Origin: Bryobacterales bacterium
Lineage (GTDB): Bacteria; Acidobacteriota; Terriglobia; Bryobacterales; Bryobacteraceae
Assembly (NCBI GenBank): GCA_016789785.1
Contig: JAEUQE010000016.1
Location: forward strand, 1-62,630
DNA length: 62,630 bases
Direction: 5' to 3'
Part shown: positions 35,709 through 45,908 of the stretch, piece by piece
How positions within the stretch are numbered: the first letter of the stretch is position 1
How the letters are laid out: each line of letters opens with the position of its first letter
Position numbers and translations under genes: made by a program
The notes under the pieces: generated by a model
The model's input: only the letters and a program-made list of their open reading frames with translations
Told to the model about the DNA's origin: nothing
The model's database searches: none

Positions 35709-37415
35709 CTACCAGAACACCACGTTCAGCACCAGCGTCAGTGCGAGGATCACCGCGCCCAAGGGAGCGGGCCGCAGATACCAGCTCTCATGCTCCTCCG
35801 CGGGTTTCGGTGTCAGCGAGTAGACCAAGCCCCGCAGTTCGCTCTCGGGCTTGGGCGCCGTGATCAGGCTAACCACAACGGTCAACACGAAACAGATGCC
35901 GAACGCCCAGATCGCCGTCCAGAAGTTCTGCGCCATCTCGCTCGGATACGTGGTGAGTGACCCGAGCCATCCGCCTTTGATCCCTGCAACCGCGCCTTTC
36001 GGCAGAGACAGACCGTGGTGCGCGGCCGCCGCCAGCGTGCCCGTCAACAGGCCGGTGAACGCGCCGCGGCCGGTCGCGCGGCGCCAAAACATTCCCAGCA
36101 GAAATGTTGCGAACAGAGGAGCGTTCACGAACGCAAACACCAGTTGCAGGAAGTCCATAATGTTGTTGAACCGCGTGGCGAGATACGCCGCCGCCACCGC
36201 AGCGCCGATCCCGAACACCGTCGACATGCGCCCCATCCACAACAGGTGCGAATCGCTCGCGTTGCGGCGAATGTAGGCCTGATAGATGTCGTAAGTCCAC
36301 ACGGTGTTGAACGCGGTGACATTGCCCGCCATTCCCGACATGAACGACGCCATCAGCGCCGTAAGTCCCAACCCGAGCATGCCGGGCGGAAAATAGTGCG
36401 CCAGCATCATCGGAATCGTTAGGTCGTAGTTGAACGTGCCATCCTCTTTGCGCGGCAGTTGAAAGCCGCTGCCCGACATCGTGAGCGCGATGGCAATCAT
36501 GCCAGGCAGAATCACCAGCGCCGGGAACATCATCTTCGGCACCGCGGCAATCAGCGGCGTGCGCCGTGCCGCCGACATCGAGTTCGCAGCCATCGCCCGC
36601 TGCACCACCAGGAAGTCCGTGCACCAATATCCGAACGAGAGTACGAAGCCCAGCCCCATCACCATGGCGAACCACTCCACTCCCATCGGATTGTGCGACG
36701 CCTGATCCATGTGCTGCCACGACGATGTGAACGCACCCGAAGCATAGCCCTGCGAGGTCGCCACGCCGCGCAGACGTTCCACCAGCGCGCCCCATCCGCC
36801 CACGTCTTTCAGTCCCAGAAAGACCAGCGGCAGAAAGCCGGCAACAATCAAAAAGAACTGCAGCACTTCGTTGTAGATTGCCGAGGTGAGCCCGCCAAGA
36901 AAGATGTAGGCCAGCACGAACACTGCCGATAACAGCACGCTCGCATTGAAATCCCAGCCCAGCAGCGCGGCCAGCAGAATGCCCATCGCATAGAGCGAGA
37001 TGCCGGAAGAGAAGACTGTCATTGCCGCGAACGAGATTGCATTGAAGCCACGCGTCTTCTCATCGAAGCGCAGCTTCAGATACTCGGGCACCGAGCGCGC
37101 GCGTGACCCGTAGTAGAACGGCATCATGAAGACACCCACGAAGACCATCGCCGGAATCGCACCTACCCAGTAGAAATGGCTGGTCGCGATGCCGTACTTC
37201 GCGCCTGACGCGGCCATGCCCATCACTTCCTGTGCGCCCAGGTTCGCGGAGAGAAACGCGAGGCCCGTGATCCAGGCTGGAATGGAGCGGCCCGAGAGGA
37301 AGAAGTCCTCGCTGGTCTTCATGTGCCGCTTGAGCAGATAGCCGATGGTGGTTACGAAAACGAGGTAGGTAAGCAGAATCAGCGAGTCGACGAGGCCAAG
37401 TTCGATCCGGAACAT
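35709..37415 (-). CDS. Sodium/sugar symporter (SSS family)
   Basis: A 568 aa inner-membrane protein with about 14 hydrophobic segments. Family features include the SEDFFLSGRSIPAW segment after span 1, FLSANLGAQEVMGMA, and the conserved GLTALMASFMSGMAGNVTAF. This is the SGLT-like branch, which commonly carries galactose or glucose with Na+. Its operon with galK supports galactose or a galactoside as substrate. A TACAAT lies eight bases before the ATG. It is divergent from the sulfatase at 37471, separated by only 55 bases. Confidence 0.92.
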   Translation of the reverse strand: MFRIELGLVDSLILLTYLVFVTTIGYLLKRHMKTSEDFFLSGRSIPAWITGLAFLSANLGAQEVMGMAASGAKYGIATSHFYWVGAIPAMVFVGVFMMPFYYGSRARSVPEYLKLRFDEKTRGFNAISFAAMTVFSSGISLYAMGILLAALLGWDFNASVLLSAVFVLAYIFLGGLTSAIYNEVLQFFLIVAGFLPLVFLGLKDVGGWGALVERLRGVATSQGYASGAFTSSWQHMDQASHNPMGVEWFAMVMGLGFVLSFGYWCTDFLVVQRAMAANSMSAARRTPLIAAVPKMMFPALVILPGMIAIALTMSGSGFQLPRKEDGTFNYDLTIPMMLAHYFPPGMLGLGLTALMASFMSGMAGNVTAFNTVWTYDIYQAYIRRNASDSHLLWMGRMSTVFGIGAAVAAAYLATRFNNIMDFLQLVFAFVNAPLFATFLLGMFWRRATGRGAFTGLLTGTLAAAAHHGLSLPKGAVAGIKGGWLGSLTTYPSEMAQNFWTAIWAFGICFVLTVVVSLITAPKPESELRGLVYSLTPKPAEEHESWYLRPAPLGAVILALTLVLNVVFW

Positions 37416-37470
37416 TCAGCCCTATTGTATCCGCCCGCAAGCCCCATTTTTTGTTCTATCGTAGGTGCTG

Positions 37471-38808
37471 ATGCTTCGAAGAGAGTTTCTGCCGTTGCTC
37501 GCGGGCGCGGCGATGCAAGGCCAGACGCCCGCCAAGCCGAACTTCATCATCATCTACACCGATGATCAGGGGATCGGCGACGTTGGCTGCTACGGCGGCT
37601 CCGGCATAAAGACACCGAACCTCGACCGGCTGGCCGCATCTGGAATCCGCTTCACAAACTGGCATACCAATTCTCCGGTCTGTTCCCCGTCGCGCGCCAG
37701 CGTTCTCACCGGCAAGTACCCGCAAAACGCCGGCATCCCCCAGATCCTGACCTCACGCCCCGACTTCAACATTCCAGGGCTTCGCAAAGGCGAGAACACG
37801 CTCCCTTCGGAACTGAAGAAGCTCGGCTATCGCACCGGCGCGGTGGGCAAGTGGCATCTGGGCAGTACACCGGATAGCCGCCCGACCGCCCAAGGCTTCG
37901 ACGAGTGGTTCGGCTTCTATTCGGGCTGGACGGACTACTACTCGCATCGCTACTACACACTGGGCGGCGTACCCGTGTTCCATGATCTCTGGCGCAACGA
38001 GCAGGAAGTCTTCGAGGAGCCCGTCTATCAGACCGAGATGCTGGCGCGGGAAGCCAAAAGCTTCCTTTCAAAGCAGACCCGCGCACAGCCGTTCTTCCTG
38101 TATCTGGCCTTCGGCGCGCCGCACTATCCGATGATGGCGCCGAAGAAATATGTGGACCGCTTCCCCGCCTCCATGGATCGCGACCGCCGGATGCACGCCG
38201 CAATGGTCGCCGCAATCGACGATGCCGCCGGCGAAGTGATGCAACTCCTGCAGGCGCGTGGCCTCGATCAGAACACGGTGATCTTTTTTCAGAGCGACAA
38301 CGGCGCTACTCGCGAGGAACGCGCCGATCATCGCGGGCGCCCTTATGCCGGCGGCAGCAACCTGCACTATCGGGGTCACAAGGGAAGCTTGTTCGAAGGC
38401 GGCATTCGCGTGCCGGGCATCCTGCGCTGGCCCGCGCGAATCAAGCCGAATCAGACAAGCGATGCCACTGGTCTCGCCATGGACATTCTGCCCACCTTCC
38501 TCAAATGGGCTGGTGGCAGTCCGCCGGAAGGCGTGGATGGCGCGGACCTCTCGCCCGTGGTCTTCGACGGCAAAACATCTGTGCACGAAGATGTTTTTTG
38601 GGATTATGACAGGCAACGCGCCATTCGCAACGGGCCATGGAAGTTGATCGAAGGCTTTCGGGAGGGGCTCGGCCAGAAGTTCGATCCCGGTTTCTGGCTG
38701 TCGAATCTCGACGAGGACCCATCCGAAGAGACCAACTATGCGACCCAACGTCCGGAGTTGGCGCGCGAACTACTTGGCCGGCTGCGGGCACAGAAATGGA
38801 GGACCTGA
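37471..38808 (+). CDS. Secreted type I sulfatase
   Basis: A sulfatase of 445 aa. A short signal peptide (EFLPLLAGAAMQGQ) precedes the metal site IIYTDDQGIGDVG. The formylglycine motif C71-S-P-S-R with ASVLTGKYP is intact, and QSDNGAT carries further metal ligands. I take the ATG at 37471 rather than the GTG two codons earlier because TATCGT lies eight bases before it. It shares its promoter region with the divergent Na+/sugar symporter/galK operon, so a sulfated galactose-containing substrate is plausible. Its last codons hold the Shine-Dalgarno of the next gene. Confidence 0.92.
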   Translation: MLRREFLPLLAGAAMQGQTPAKPNFIIIYTDDQGIGDVGCYGGSGIKTPNLDRLAASGIRFTNWHTNSPVCSPSRASVLTGKYPQNAGIPQILTSRPDFNIPGLRKGENTLPSELKKLGYRTGAVGKWHLGSTPDSRPTAQGFDEWFGFYSGWTDYYSHRYYTLGGVPVFHDLWRNEQEVFEEPVYQTEMLAREAKSFLSKQTRAQPFFLYLAFGAPHYPMMAPKKYVDRFPASMDRDRRMHAAMVAAIDDAAGEVMQLLQARGLDQNTVIFFQSDNGATREERADHRGRPYAGGSNLHYRGHKGSLFEGGIRVPGILRWPARIKPNQTSDATGLAMDILPTFLKWAGGSPPEGVDGADLSPVVFDGKTSVHEDVFWDYDRQRAIRNGPWKLIEGFREGLGQKFDPGFWLSNLDEDPSEETNYATQRPELARELLGRLRAQKWRT

Positions 38809-39420
38809 GTGGCCGATGATCCGGTGGAACCGCAAGCAATCACCAAGCTGCTCATGGATTGGCGGCAAGGCAGCCAGGCGGCGCTTGACCAGTTGACCCC
38901 CCTGGTCTACCGGGAACTACGGCGAATTGCCGCTAGCCATCTGCGCAGGGAGCGGGATGGCCACACGCTCCAGCCCACGGCGCTGGTGAACGAGTTCTAT
39001 CTGCAACTGGCGGGAGTCTCGAATCTCGAGTGGAAGGACCGTGCGCACTTCCTCGCAATCGCTTCCTACCTGATGCGGCAGATCCTGGTGCAGCACGCGC
39101 GCCAGCACAATGCGGCCAAACGCGGCGGCGGCGCGGCCAAGCTTTCGCTGGACGAAGCGCTCACCGTTTCCGAAGATGGATCGGCGGAAGTTGTGGCATT
39201 GGATGACGCTCTCCGCGAACTTGCGCGATTCGACGAGCGCAAGAGCCGCATCGTGGAGATGCATTACTTCGGCGGACTGAAGGCCGCGGAAATTGCCGAG
39301 GTGCTCGATATCTCCGTAACTACCGTGGGCCGCGAGTTGAAGCTCGCCCATGCCTGGCTCTACCGGCAGGTGGCGCGCAATGCGGAGGCGCAGAAGACGG
39401 ACGGCGAAGCGGAATCGTAG
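38809..39420 (+). CDS. ECF sigma factor of the Sig-70_X6 (TIGR02999-like) group
   Basis: A protein of 203 aa with the hallmarks of this Acidobacteria/Planctomycetes group: LMDWRQGSQAALDQLTPLVY at the start, LRRERDGHTLQPTALVNEFY in region 2, and MHYFGGLKAAEIAEVLDISV in region 4. It starts at a GTG directly after the sulfatase stop, with GGAGG placed inside the sulfatase 3' end, so translation is coupled to the sulfatase. Members usually sit beside a serine/threonine kinase gene; none is present here. Confidence 0.9.
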   Translation: MADDPVEPQAITKLLMDWRQGSQAALDQLTPLVYRELRRIAASHLRRERDGHTLQPTALVNEFYLQLAGVSNLEWKDRAHFLAIASYLMRQILVQHARQHNAAKRGGGAAKLSLDEALTVSEDGSAEVVALDDALRELARFDERKSRIVEMHYFGGLKAAEIAEVLDISVTTVGRELKLAHAWLYRQVARNAEAQKTDGEAES

Positions 39421-39429
39421 AGTCGCCCC

Positions 39430-39822
39430 TCAGACACCGGCCGCGAGCACGCGACGGTTCGCGGACATCACCCACTCGATCTGGCGCGATTCAAACGGCG
39501 CGGCAACATAGTCCGCAGCCCCGGCTTCCATCGCATCCAACCATTCGTGCGCGTGCGGCAGGCGGCTCACCACGATCACCGGCACGTCTTCCGGCCGGGC
39601 TGCTTCCAGCGTGACCGAAAGCGAGGCATCCGTGGCCGGACAGAAGATCATGTCCGGGCTGGTTTGCCTGAGACACCGCCTCATGTCCTCAACCGTCTCT
39701 GGCGCCTTTCGCAGAGCGATCACTTCATGCTCGCGCAGGGACTGGCCCAGTTCGGCACACAAAGAGGAATCCAAGCCCAGGAACAGGACGCGCGAGACGG
39801 CAGGTGCGGCAACAGAAGACAT
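39430..39822 (-). CDS. Degenerate response-regulator receiver protein
   Basis: A stand-alone receiver-like domain of 130 aa. The fold is visible (VLFLGLDSSLCAELGQSLRE; PDMIFCPATDAS; VPVIVVSRLP; GAADYVAAPFESRQIEWVM). The phosphorylated Asp of true receivers is replaced by Pro at about position 62, and the conserved Lys by Ala at 108; Ser86 remains. It therefore probably cannot be phosphorylated and may act by binding a partner. AAGGAA precedes the ATG by about eight bases. It is convergent with the ECF sigma gene, nine bases apart. Confidence 0.75.
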   Translation of the reverse strand: MSSVAAPAVSRVLFLGLDSSLCAELGQSLREHEVIALRKAPETVEDMRRCLRQTSPDMIFCPATDASLSVTLEAARPEDVPVIVVSRLPHAHEWLDAMEAGAADYVAAPFESRQIEWVMSANRRVLAAGV

Positions 39823-39840
39823 CGAGAGTTCCTTCTCTAC

Positions 39841-39871
39841 GAATAAATGTAGACTTGGGGCACGTTTATTC
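39841..39871 (-). promoter_or_regulatory. Inverted repeat in the leader of the receiver gene
   Basis: Arms GAATAAATGT (39841-39850) and ACGTTTATTC (39862-39871) pair over ten positions with one G-T wobble around an 11-base loop. The repeat sits just upstream of the Shine-Dalgarno of the receiver gene on the minus strand. It could be an operator or a leader hairpin. The remaining stretch to 39998 shows nothing recognisable. Confidence 0.45.
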
Positions 39872-39998
39872 TCACTCTAACTGAGATTTTTGGCCAAGTT
39901 GCCCGATAAAGCAAGTACCTTAATCCCAGCCCCGCGAAAGAACCCTCTCGTTCCCCCCAAGGCGGGCGTCGGGATTTCCAACACTTCAACGATGGCCG

Positions 39999-41972
39999 TT
40001 AGTTCGGCCGGCCCTCCCACAGCGCGAACACCCCACGCCCGAGGAACACCGCGATTTCCCCTCGCGTGTTCGGGTTATTCGGACAGTAGTTGGCCGCCGT
40101 ACACCCCGAAGTAATGCCGAGTTCTTTCATTTTCTGAATCGGGCCGAAAAAGATATTCGACGCCGGCGTGTCGCTGAAGTACGGAGTTGCGAGAAAGTCA
40201 AAGGACGCACGGCTATCCCGGCCATTCTTCACATTCCACGCGCGCACAATGAAGGCAGCCATTTGCCCTCTGGTCACCGGATCGTCGGGGCAATAGGTTG
40301 TCGTGGTGCAGCCGTCGGTGATGCGAAGTTCCTTCATTTTCTGAACGTAGACGAAGGCTGGATGACTGAAGGGAACATCGGTGAATGCGGGTGTCAGGTC
40401 AACCACAACATTCGCGCCAAAGAGCGACTTGATGATGAACTCCGCCATCTGGCCGCGGGTCATCACGGCATCCGGGCAGTAGCCGTTCGCCTGCGCGCAG
40501 CCATAGGCGGTGACGCCTTGGCGCAGCATGTATTGAATGTGCGGCGCAAACAGATGCGTGGACGGGACATCGCTCAGCAGCGCCGTGGAATCGATGCCCC
40601 GCTGCGCGTAGTGGACCACTCGCCGTTGCTCCGATAAGACGCTCACCGTTCCAAGCCGTTCCCCCGCCCCCGTGTTGCCGAGGATCTGGTACGAAATCGT
40701 GGCCGCCCCCGACCCCGATTTCGGCGACACGACAATGTACTCCGAATCCGCGGCAACGGCCCACCGGCAGGCGCCCGGAGCGGTCACCGTGAAGGTGCCG
40801 CTGGTTCCTGAAGCGTTCACCGTCAGGTTGGCGGCGGATGTCTCCGCGGAACAGGAACCGGCAGGATTGTTCCACAGATACTCCTGTACTCTTGGAAGAA
40901 ACGTGGAGATCCTGCCATAAATGCCGTGCCGCCCTTGCGGGTTACACGTCACCGCGGGCCCGTAGCTGAGCACTCCGAACATCGTCGCACTGGTCCGCAA
41001 CCCCGCGCCCGACGAGCCATAATCGGTCAGGCCGATCGGCTCCGTGATCTTGTAATAGTAGTCGCTGGGCCGGAAACTGCCCTCCGCCAGAATCCCCGTG
41101 TCCATGCCGGACACCGGTGCTTCGCGGGCGCCACTGGTGAAGCGCATCCAACTCGAATCGGGATGATGGAAGGTGTATGTCGCGGAGCCTGCTACGAGTT
41201 CATCGGCGCTAACGGTGAGGCGCGTGGCGAACGCCGGCGGTGTATGCGTCAACTCGATCAGCGTCGCGTCACCCTCCGCCTCACTCACGGTCTTGCGCAG
41301 CACCGCTCCAGTGGTAATCTGACTCACCGGCCAGTTCGATACTTCGGTCCGCTCGCCAAACCGGCTCCAGTAGAACTGCGCCGATTGCACTTGTTCCGGA
41401 CGCCGCACGCAGTGATTCGCCGTAATGACATAGCGGCGGTTCGTATTCAGACGGTCGGCGACGTAGGTGCCTGTACAGGCCAGCCACACCGGCTGTCCGA
41501 GCACGGTGTCCGGATAGAGAACCAGCACAGTAGCCGAGGACACGGGAATCAGGTCGGTCTGCCCGGTATCAACATGGCACGACGCAATCTCGCGCACCGT
41601 CGTCTTGCCCTGTGGGCGTGCGTAAAAATGCGCGTATTCGGTGAGCCGGAACGGAAGCGTGCGGTCGGCGGGATCATTCGGCTGATACGTCACCGTGAGT
41701 TGATCGCCGGTCCGCGGCAGACTCCAGAACGACGCCTCGCCATAGACACGGCCGCCAATCTCGAGCCGCCCGCGAAGCGCGTCGAACTCCTCCACATGCA
41801 GAAGCATCGCCGCCGCGCCGGGCGAAGAGATACGCAACTTCCATTGATCGCCGTCCCACACGCCAACCACTGCGTCATCCGCGAGCCTGCGTGTCTCCCC
41901 CACCTGCTGCTGAGCCCTGGCCACAGGTACAAGCCACAGAACCGAAGCTAGAAATCCCGATACGAACCACAT
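39999..41972 (-). CDS. Secreted trypsin-like serine protease with C-terminal SLH repeats
   Basis: A protein of about 657 aa with a signal peptide (WFVSGFLASVLWLVPVARA). The first half is a lysyl-endopeptidase-like protease with H187 (ITANHC), D235 (EGDATLIEL) and S321 (GSSGAGL). A BACON/Ig-like segment follows (GACRWAVAADSEYIVVSPKS), then three S-layer-homology-like repeats, each with a cysteine-containing GYCPDAVMTRGQMAEFI-type motif. I chose the ATG at 41972 because the signal peptide begins there; the open frame upstream runs through a tandem repeat. SLH domains normally bind cell-wall polymers, so the enzyme may be surface-anchored. Confidence 0.82.
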   Translation of the reverse strand: MWFVSGFLASVLWLVPVARAQQQVGETRRLADDAVVGVWDGDQWKLRISSPGAAAMLLHVEEFDALRGRLEIGGRVYGEASFWSLPRTGDQLTVTYQPNDPADRTLPFRLTEYAHFYARPQGKTTVREIASCHVDTGQTDLIPVSSATVLVLYPDTVLGQPVWLACTGTYVADRLNTNRRYVITANHCVRRPEQVQSAQFYWSRFGERTEVSNWPVSQITTGAVLRKTVSEAEGDATLIELTHTPPAFATRLTVSADELVAGSATYTFHHPDSSWMRFTSGAREAPVSGMDTGILAEGSFRPSDYYYKITEPIGLTDYGSSGAGLRTSATMFGVLSYGPAVTCNPQGRHGIYGRISTFLPRVQEYLWNNPAGSCSAETSAANLTVNASGTSGTFTVTAPGACRWAVAADSEYIVVSPKSGSGAATISYQILGNTGAGERLGTVSVLSEQRRVVHYAQRGIDSTALLSDVPSTHLFAPHIQYMLRQGVTAYGCAQANGYCPDAVMTRGQMAEFIIKSLFGANVVVDLTPAFTDVPFSHPAFVYVQKMKELRITDGCTTTTYCPDDPVTRGQMAAFIVRAWNVKNGRDSRASFDFLATPYFSDTPASNIFFGPIQKMKELGITSGCTAANYCPNNPNTRGEIAVFLGRGVFALWEGRPN

Positions 41973-42030
41973 CTCTTCAGTTTGACAAAAAGCTTCGGCT
42001 AGAGTGCCAGAGACCAAGAGGTTTTCCTCG

Positions 42031-42060
42031 GCGATCTTGGCGATCTTGGCGATCTTGGCG
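42031..42060. repeat. Tandem repeat of GCGATCTTG
   Basis: Three complete copies and a partial fourth of the 9-base unit lie between the SLH protease start and the stop of the MBL gene upstream on the same strand. Nine-base units keep any reading frame, but the region appears non-coding. Confidence 0.75.
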
Positions 42061-42075
42061 CGCGATGAAGCGGGT

Positions 42076-43035
42076 CTAGTGCGGCAGGTCGCCGTGCGGC
42101 TTACCTGACGAGACTTCCTCGAACGCATCCTTCACCTGCGTGGGGAAGAACGGTCCAACCCACTTCTTCACCGAATCCGGAAGCTTCACCGTTGTGCTGG
42201 CAGGCTGGCCGTTCTTCATCGTGACCAGATCCGTTAGCGACCGCCCTCCCTGCACCGCGCGGCCAACCGTACCGCGTAACTGCAACATGAATTCGATCTC
42301 GCCAGAGAGAATCTCGGGACCGCCCGCGGGACCATGCCCCGGAAGCACCTTCGCGGCGTCGAGCTTGGAAGCCTGCCCCAACACCAGCGGCCAGTTCGCG
42401 ATGTGCCCGTCGCCGGTGAAGTTGTAGGGTCCGTTGGTCGCGGCATCGCCCGTGCACAGCACCCGCTCCTTCGGCAGATACACAAATCCGTCACCCCGCG
42501 TGTGCGCCCAACCGAAATGATGAAATTCCACCCGCCGCGTGCTGTCCTCCAAAACGAAGGGCACCTTGCTGAATGTCTGCTTGGGCGGTTGCGGCGCCGC
42601 CAGCTTGAGAGCCGTCACATCCGGGCGCTTCTCCCCTTGCCAGCGCTTCGGCTCATAGCGCTTCATTTCCTCCAGCACGTTGGCATGTGCCAGCGTCGTG
42701 GCGCCGTACTTCGTCCAAACCGCGTTGCCGTAGGCGTGATCGCCATGATGATGCGTGTCGAACACATATTTCACGGGCTTCTTGGACACCTTGCGTATGT
42801 CGGCCATGGCGGCTTCGGCGCCGCTGGGGAAATTGGCGTCCACCACGATCAGGTAGTCCTTCATCTCGATCACGATGTTGTTGCAGTGTCCCTTCCCATC
42901 CAGATCGCCCTCTCGGAACCATACGCCGGGCATGATCTGTTCCATCGCTTCGAGCTTGGCCTCGGACTCCGCCACAAAAAACACGAGAGCCAGCATCGCG
43001 CTGAATCCAGCTATCAGAACTGTTCGTTTGTTCAT
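42076..43035 (-). CDS. Secreted metallo-beta-lactamase-fold hydrolase
   Basis: A protein of 319 aa with an N-terminal signal sequence ([20 protein letters not shown]) and an intact metal motif H95-x-H97-x-D99-H100 (THHHGDH), followed by [10 protein letters not shown] and a later LPGHGPAG. It belongs to the broad MBL superfamily and need not act on beta-lactams; a periplasmic hydrolase is all that can be stated. I chose the ATG at 43035 because AGGGA lies nine bases upstream and the signal peptide starts there. It is divergent from ispG. Confidence 0.87.
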   Translation of the reverse strand: MNKRTVLIAGFSAMLALVFFVAESEAKLEAMEQIMPGVWFREGDLDGKGHCNNIVIEMKDYLIVVDANFPSGAEAAMADIRKVSKKPVKYVFDTHHHGDHAYGNAVWTKYGATTLAHANVLEEMKRYEPKRWQGEKRPDVTALKLAAPQPPKQTFSKVPFVLEDSTRRVEFHHFGWAHTRGDGFVYLPKERVLCTGDAATNGPYNFTGDGHIANWPLVLGQASKLDAAKVLPGHGPAGGPEILSGEIEFMLQLRGTVGRAVQGGRSLTDLVTMKNGQPASTTVKLPDSVKKWVGPFFPTQVKDAFEEVSSGKPHGDLPH

Positions 43036-43162
43036 ATTGCAACGATCCCTATTTGGTACCGCAATGCCGGTGATTCCGCAACCCCGTCCAACCCAGAGCC
43101 CTCCATCCGAAGGCCGCCGAAAGGCCGGCACTGCTAAAATGAGGGTTATCGGGGAATTCCTC

Positions 43163-44407
<1,245 letters not shown>

Positions 44408-44981
44408 GCCCGCGCCCAAGCCTGCGGCGCCGAAAGCGTCCGCTGCTTCGCCAGCGGAGCAGCGCCTGCAGAAGCTCGCGCGCAAGCTCGATGCGATCCC
44501 CGCGAAGGACGCCCAACGCATCGCGCTTGCCCAGGAAATTGAACGCAAGCAGCATCAGGCCGCGGCGGAACTGTATCAGCTTTGCGCCGCGTTTGTCGCC
44601 TCCTTGAACAAAGTGTTGTCCGAGATGAAGGTCGAATTCTCGCCAGCCGGCTACAGCTCCGAGAAGCTCGATACACCCAACGGCTCGCTGTTTCAAATCA
44701 ACGCCAGCGGGCGCATCATTCAGATCACGCTTCACTGCAAGGAGACCACGGCGTCCACCGAGCACTTCCGCGTTCCATACATCCTCGAAGGCCGTATCCG
44801 GTCATTCAATCAGGATTTGCTCGACCGCCAGGAGATCCACGAACACCAGATCTTCTATTGCGTGGATCGGGCCGGCGACGCATGGCGCTTCTTCAATACG
44901 CGTACGCGCACCAGCGGCCGCATCACCACGGACTTCCTCATCGACGCGTTGGAAGAATTGGTTTGACCGCGAAGCCCGGCG

Positions 44982-44987
44982 TAGGAT
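44982..44987 (+). promoter_or_regulatory. -10 box TAGGAT, leaderless-type
   Basis: TAGGAT lies exactly six bases before the ATG at 44994. The gene could therefore be transcribed independently of ispG as a leaderless message. Confidence 0.5.
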
Positions 44988-44993
44988 GGGGTC

Positions 44994-45875
44994 ATGCGTC
45001 TCTTCGCGCAGCGAATGCTCCGCCGTCTGCTGAAAGAGCTTGACCAGCGCATTCAGAAGCACGGCTCGGCACAGCTTGGCGCGGGGTCGAGCAATGGACG
45101 TGAGCTTGAAATCGAGACCCTACTCCGCGCCATCGTGCCCCCGGCAGGCGCCCGCGCGTATCTCGACCAGCATCTCCAGCGGCTGGTTCGCACGCTGAGC
45201 CTGATACCGCCGGATGGCGGCGCCGCCGTGGAACTCGGATCCTATCTGCATGGCGCAGCGGTGCTCAGCCGCGCGCTTGGCTACCGCGACGTGCGAGGCG
45301 CGTACTACTCTCCGCATCCGGGCCAGGAATCGAAAACGCTGGCGATTCGCGGGCAAGGCGACTTCACTTGCACCGTCGATCTCTTCGATGCGGAGCGGCA
45401 CGAATATCCTTACGTGAACAACAGCGTCGATGTGATTCTCTGCTGTGAGCTCATCGAACATCTCGTTCGAGACCCGATGCACATGTTGTTTGAATGCCAT
45501 CGCGTGCTTGTCCCGAACGGCACGCTCGTTATCACGACGCCGAACGCGACGAGCCTGGTAGGCGTGGCTCGCACACTGCATGGGCATCGCAATCCGCAGA
45601 TCTTTTCGGCTTATCCGGCGGCTGGCAATCGCGATACTCCGCATGTTCGCGAGTACACGCCTCGCGAGTTGAGTGATGCTGTCACGGACGCGGGATTCCG
45701 AGTCGACGCGCTGTTCACCGAGCCGATTGCGGGATTCGAGGATGTCTCCTGGGCGCAAGACCTCCTCCACCGCGAAGGGTTCGACACTACACTGCGCGGC
45801 GAACAGCTCTACTGCGTCGCATCCAAGAGTGATGCGCCTCAAACGCGATATCCCGGCTGGCTCTACGCACGATGA
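44994..45875 (+). CDS. SAM-dependent methyltransferase (class I)
   Basis: A 293 aa protein. The methyltransferase core is centred on AVELGSYLHGAAVLSRALGY for the SAM loop and VDVILCCELIEHLVRDPMHM for motif II/III, with the post-core strand GTLVITTPNAT. This resembles enzymes that methylate sugars or lipids in cell-surface pathways. The SAM loop is less glycine-rich than usual. Substrate unknown. The last 50 residues are rich in aromatic and charged residues. Confidence 0.8.
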   Translation: MRLFAQRMLRRLLKELDQRIQKHGSAQLGAGSSNGRELEIETLLRAIVPPAGARAYLDQHLQRLVRTLSLIPPDGGAAVELGSYLHGAAVLSRALGYRDVRGAYYSPHPGQESKTLAIRGQGDFTCTVDLFDAERHEYPYVNNSVDVILCCELIEHLVRDPMHMLFECHRVLVPNGTLVITTPNATSLVGVARTLHGHRNPQIFSAYPAAGNRDTPHVREYTPRELSDAVTDAGFRVDALFTEPIAGFEDVSWAQDLLHREGFDTTLRGEQLYCVASKSDAPQTRYPGWLYAR

Positions 45876-45908
45876 GCCGCCCGTCAGCTTGCCAGGGCGC
45901 TCGAATAG

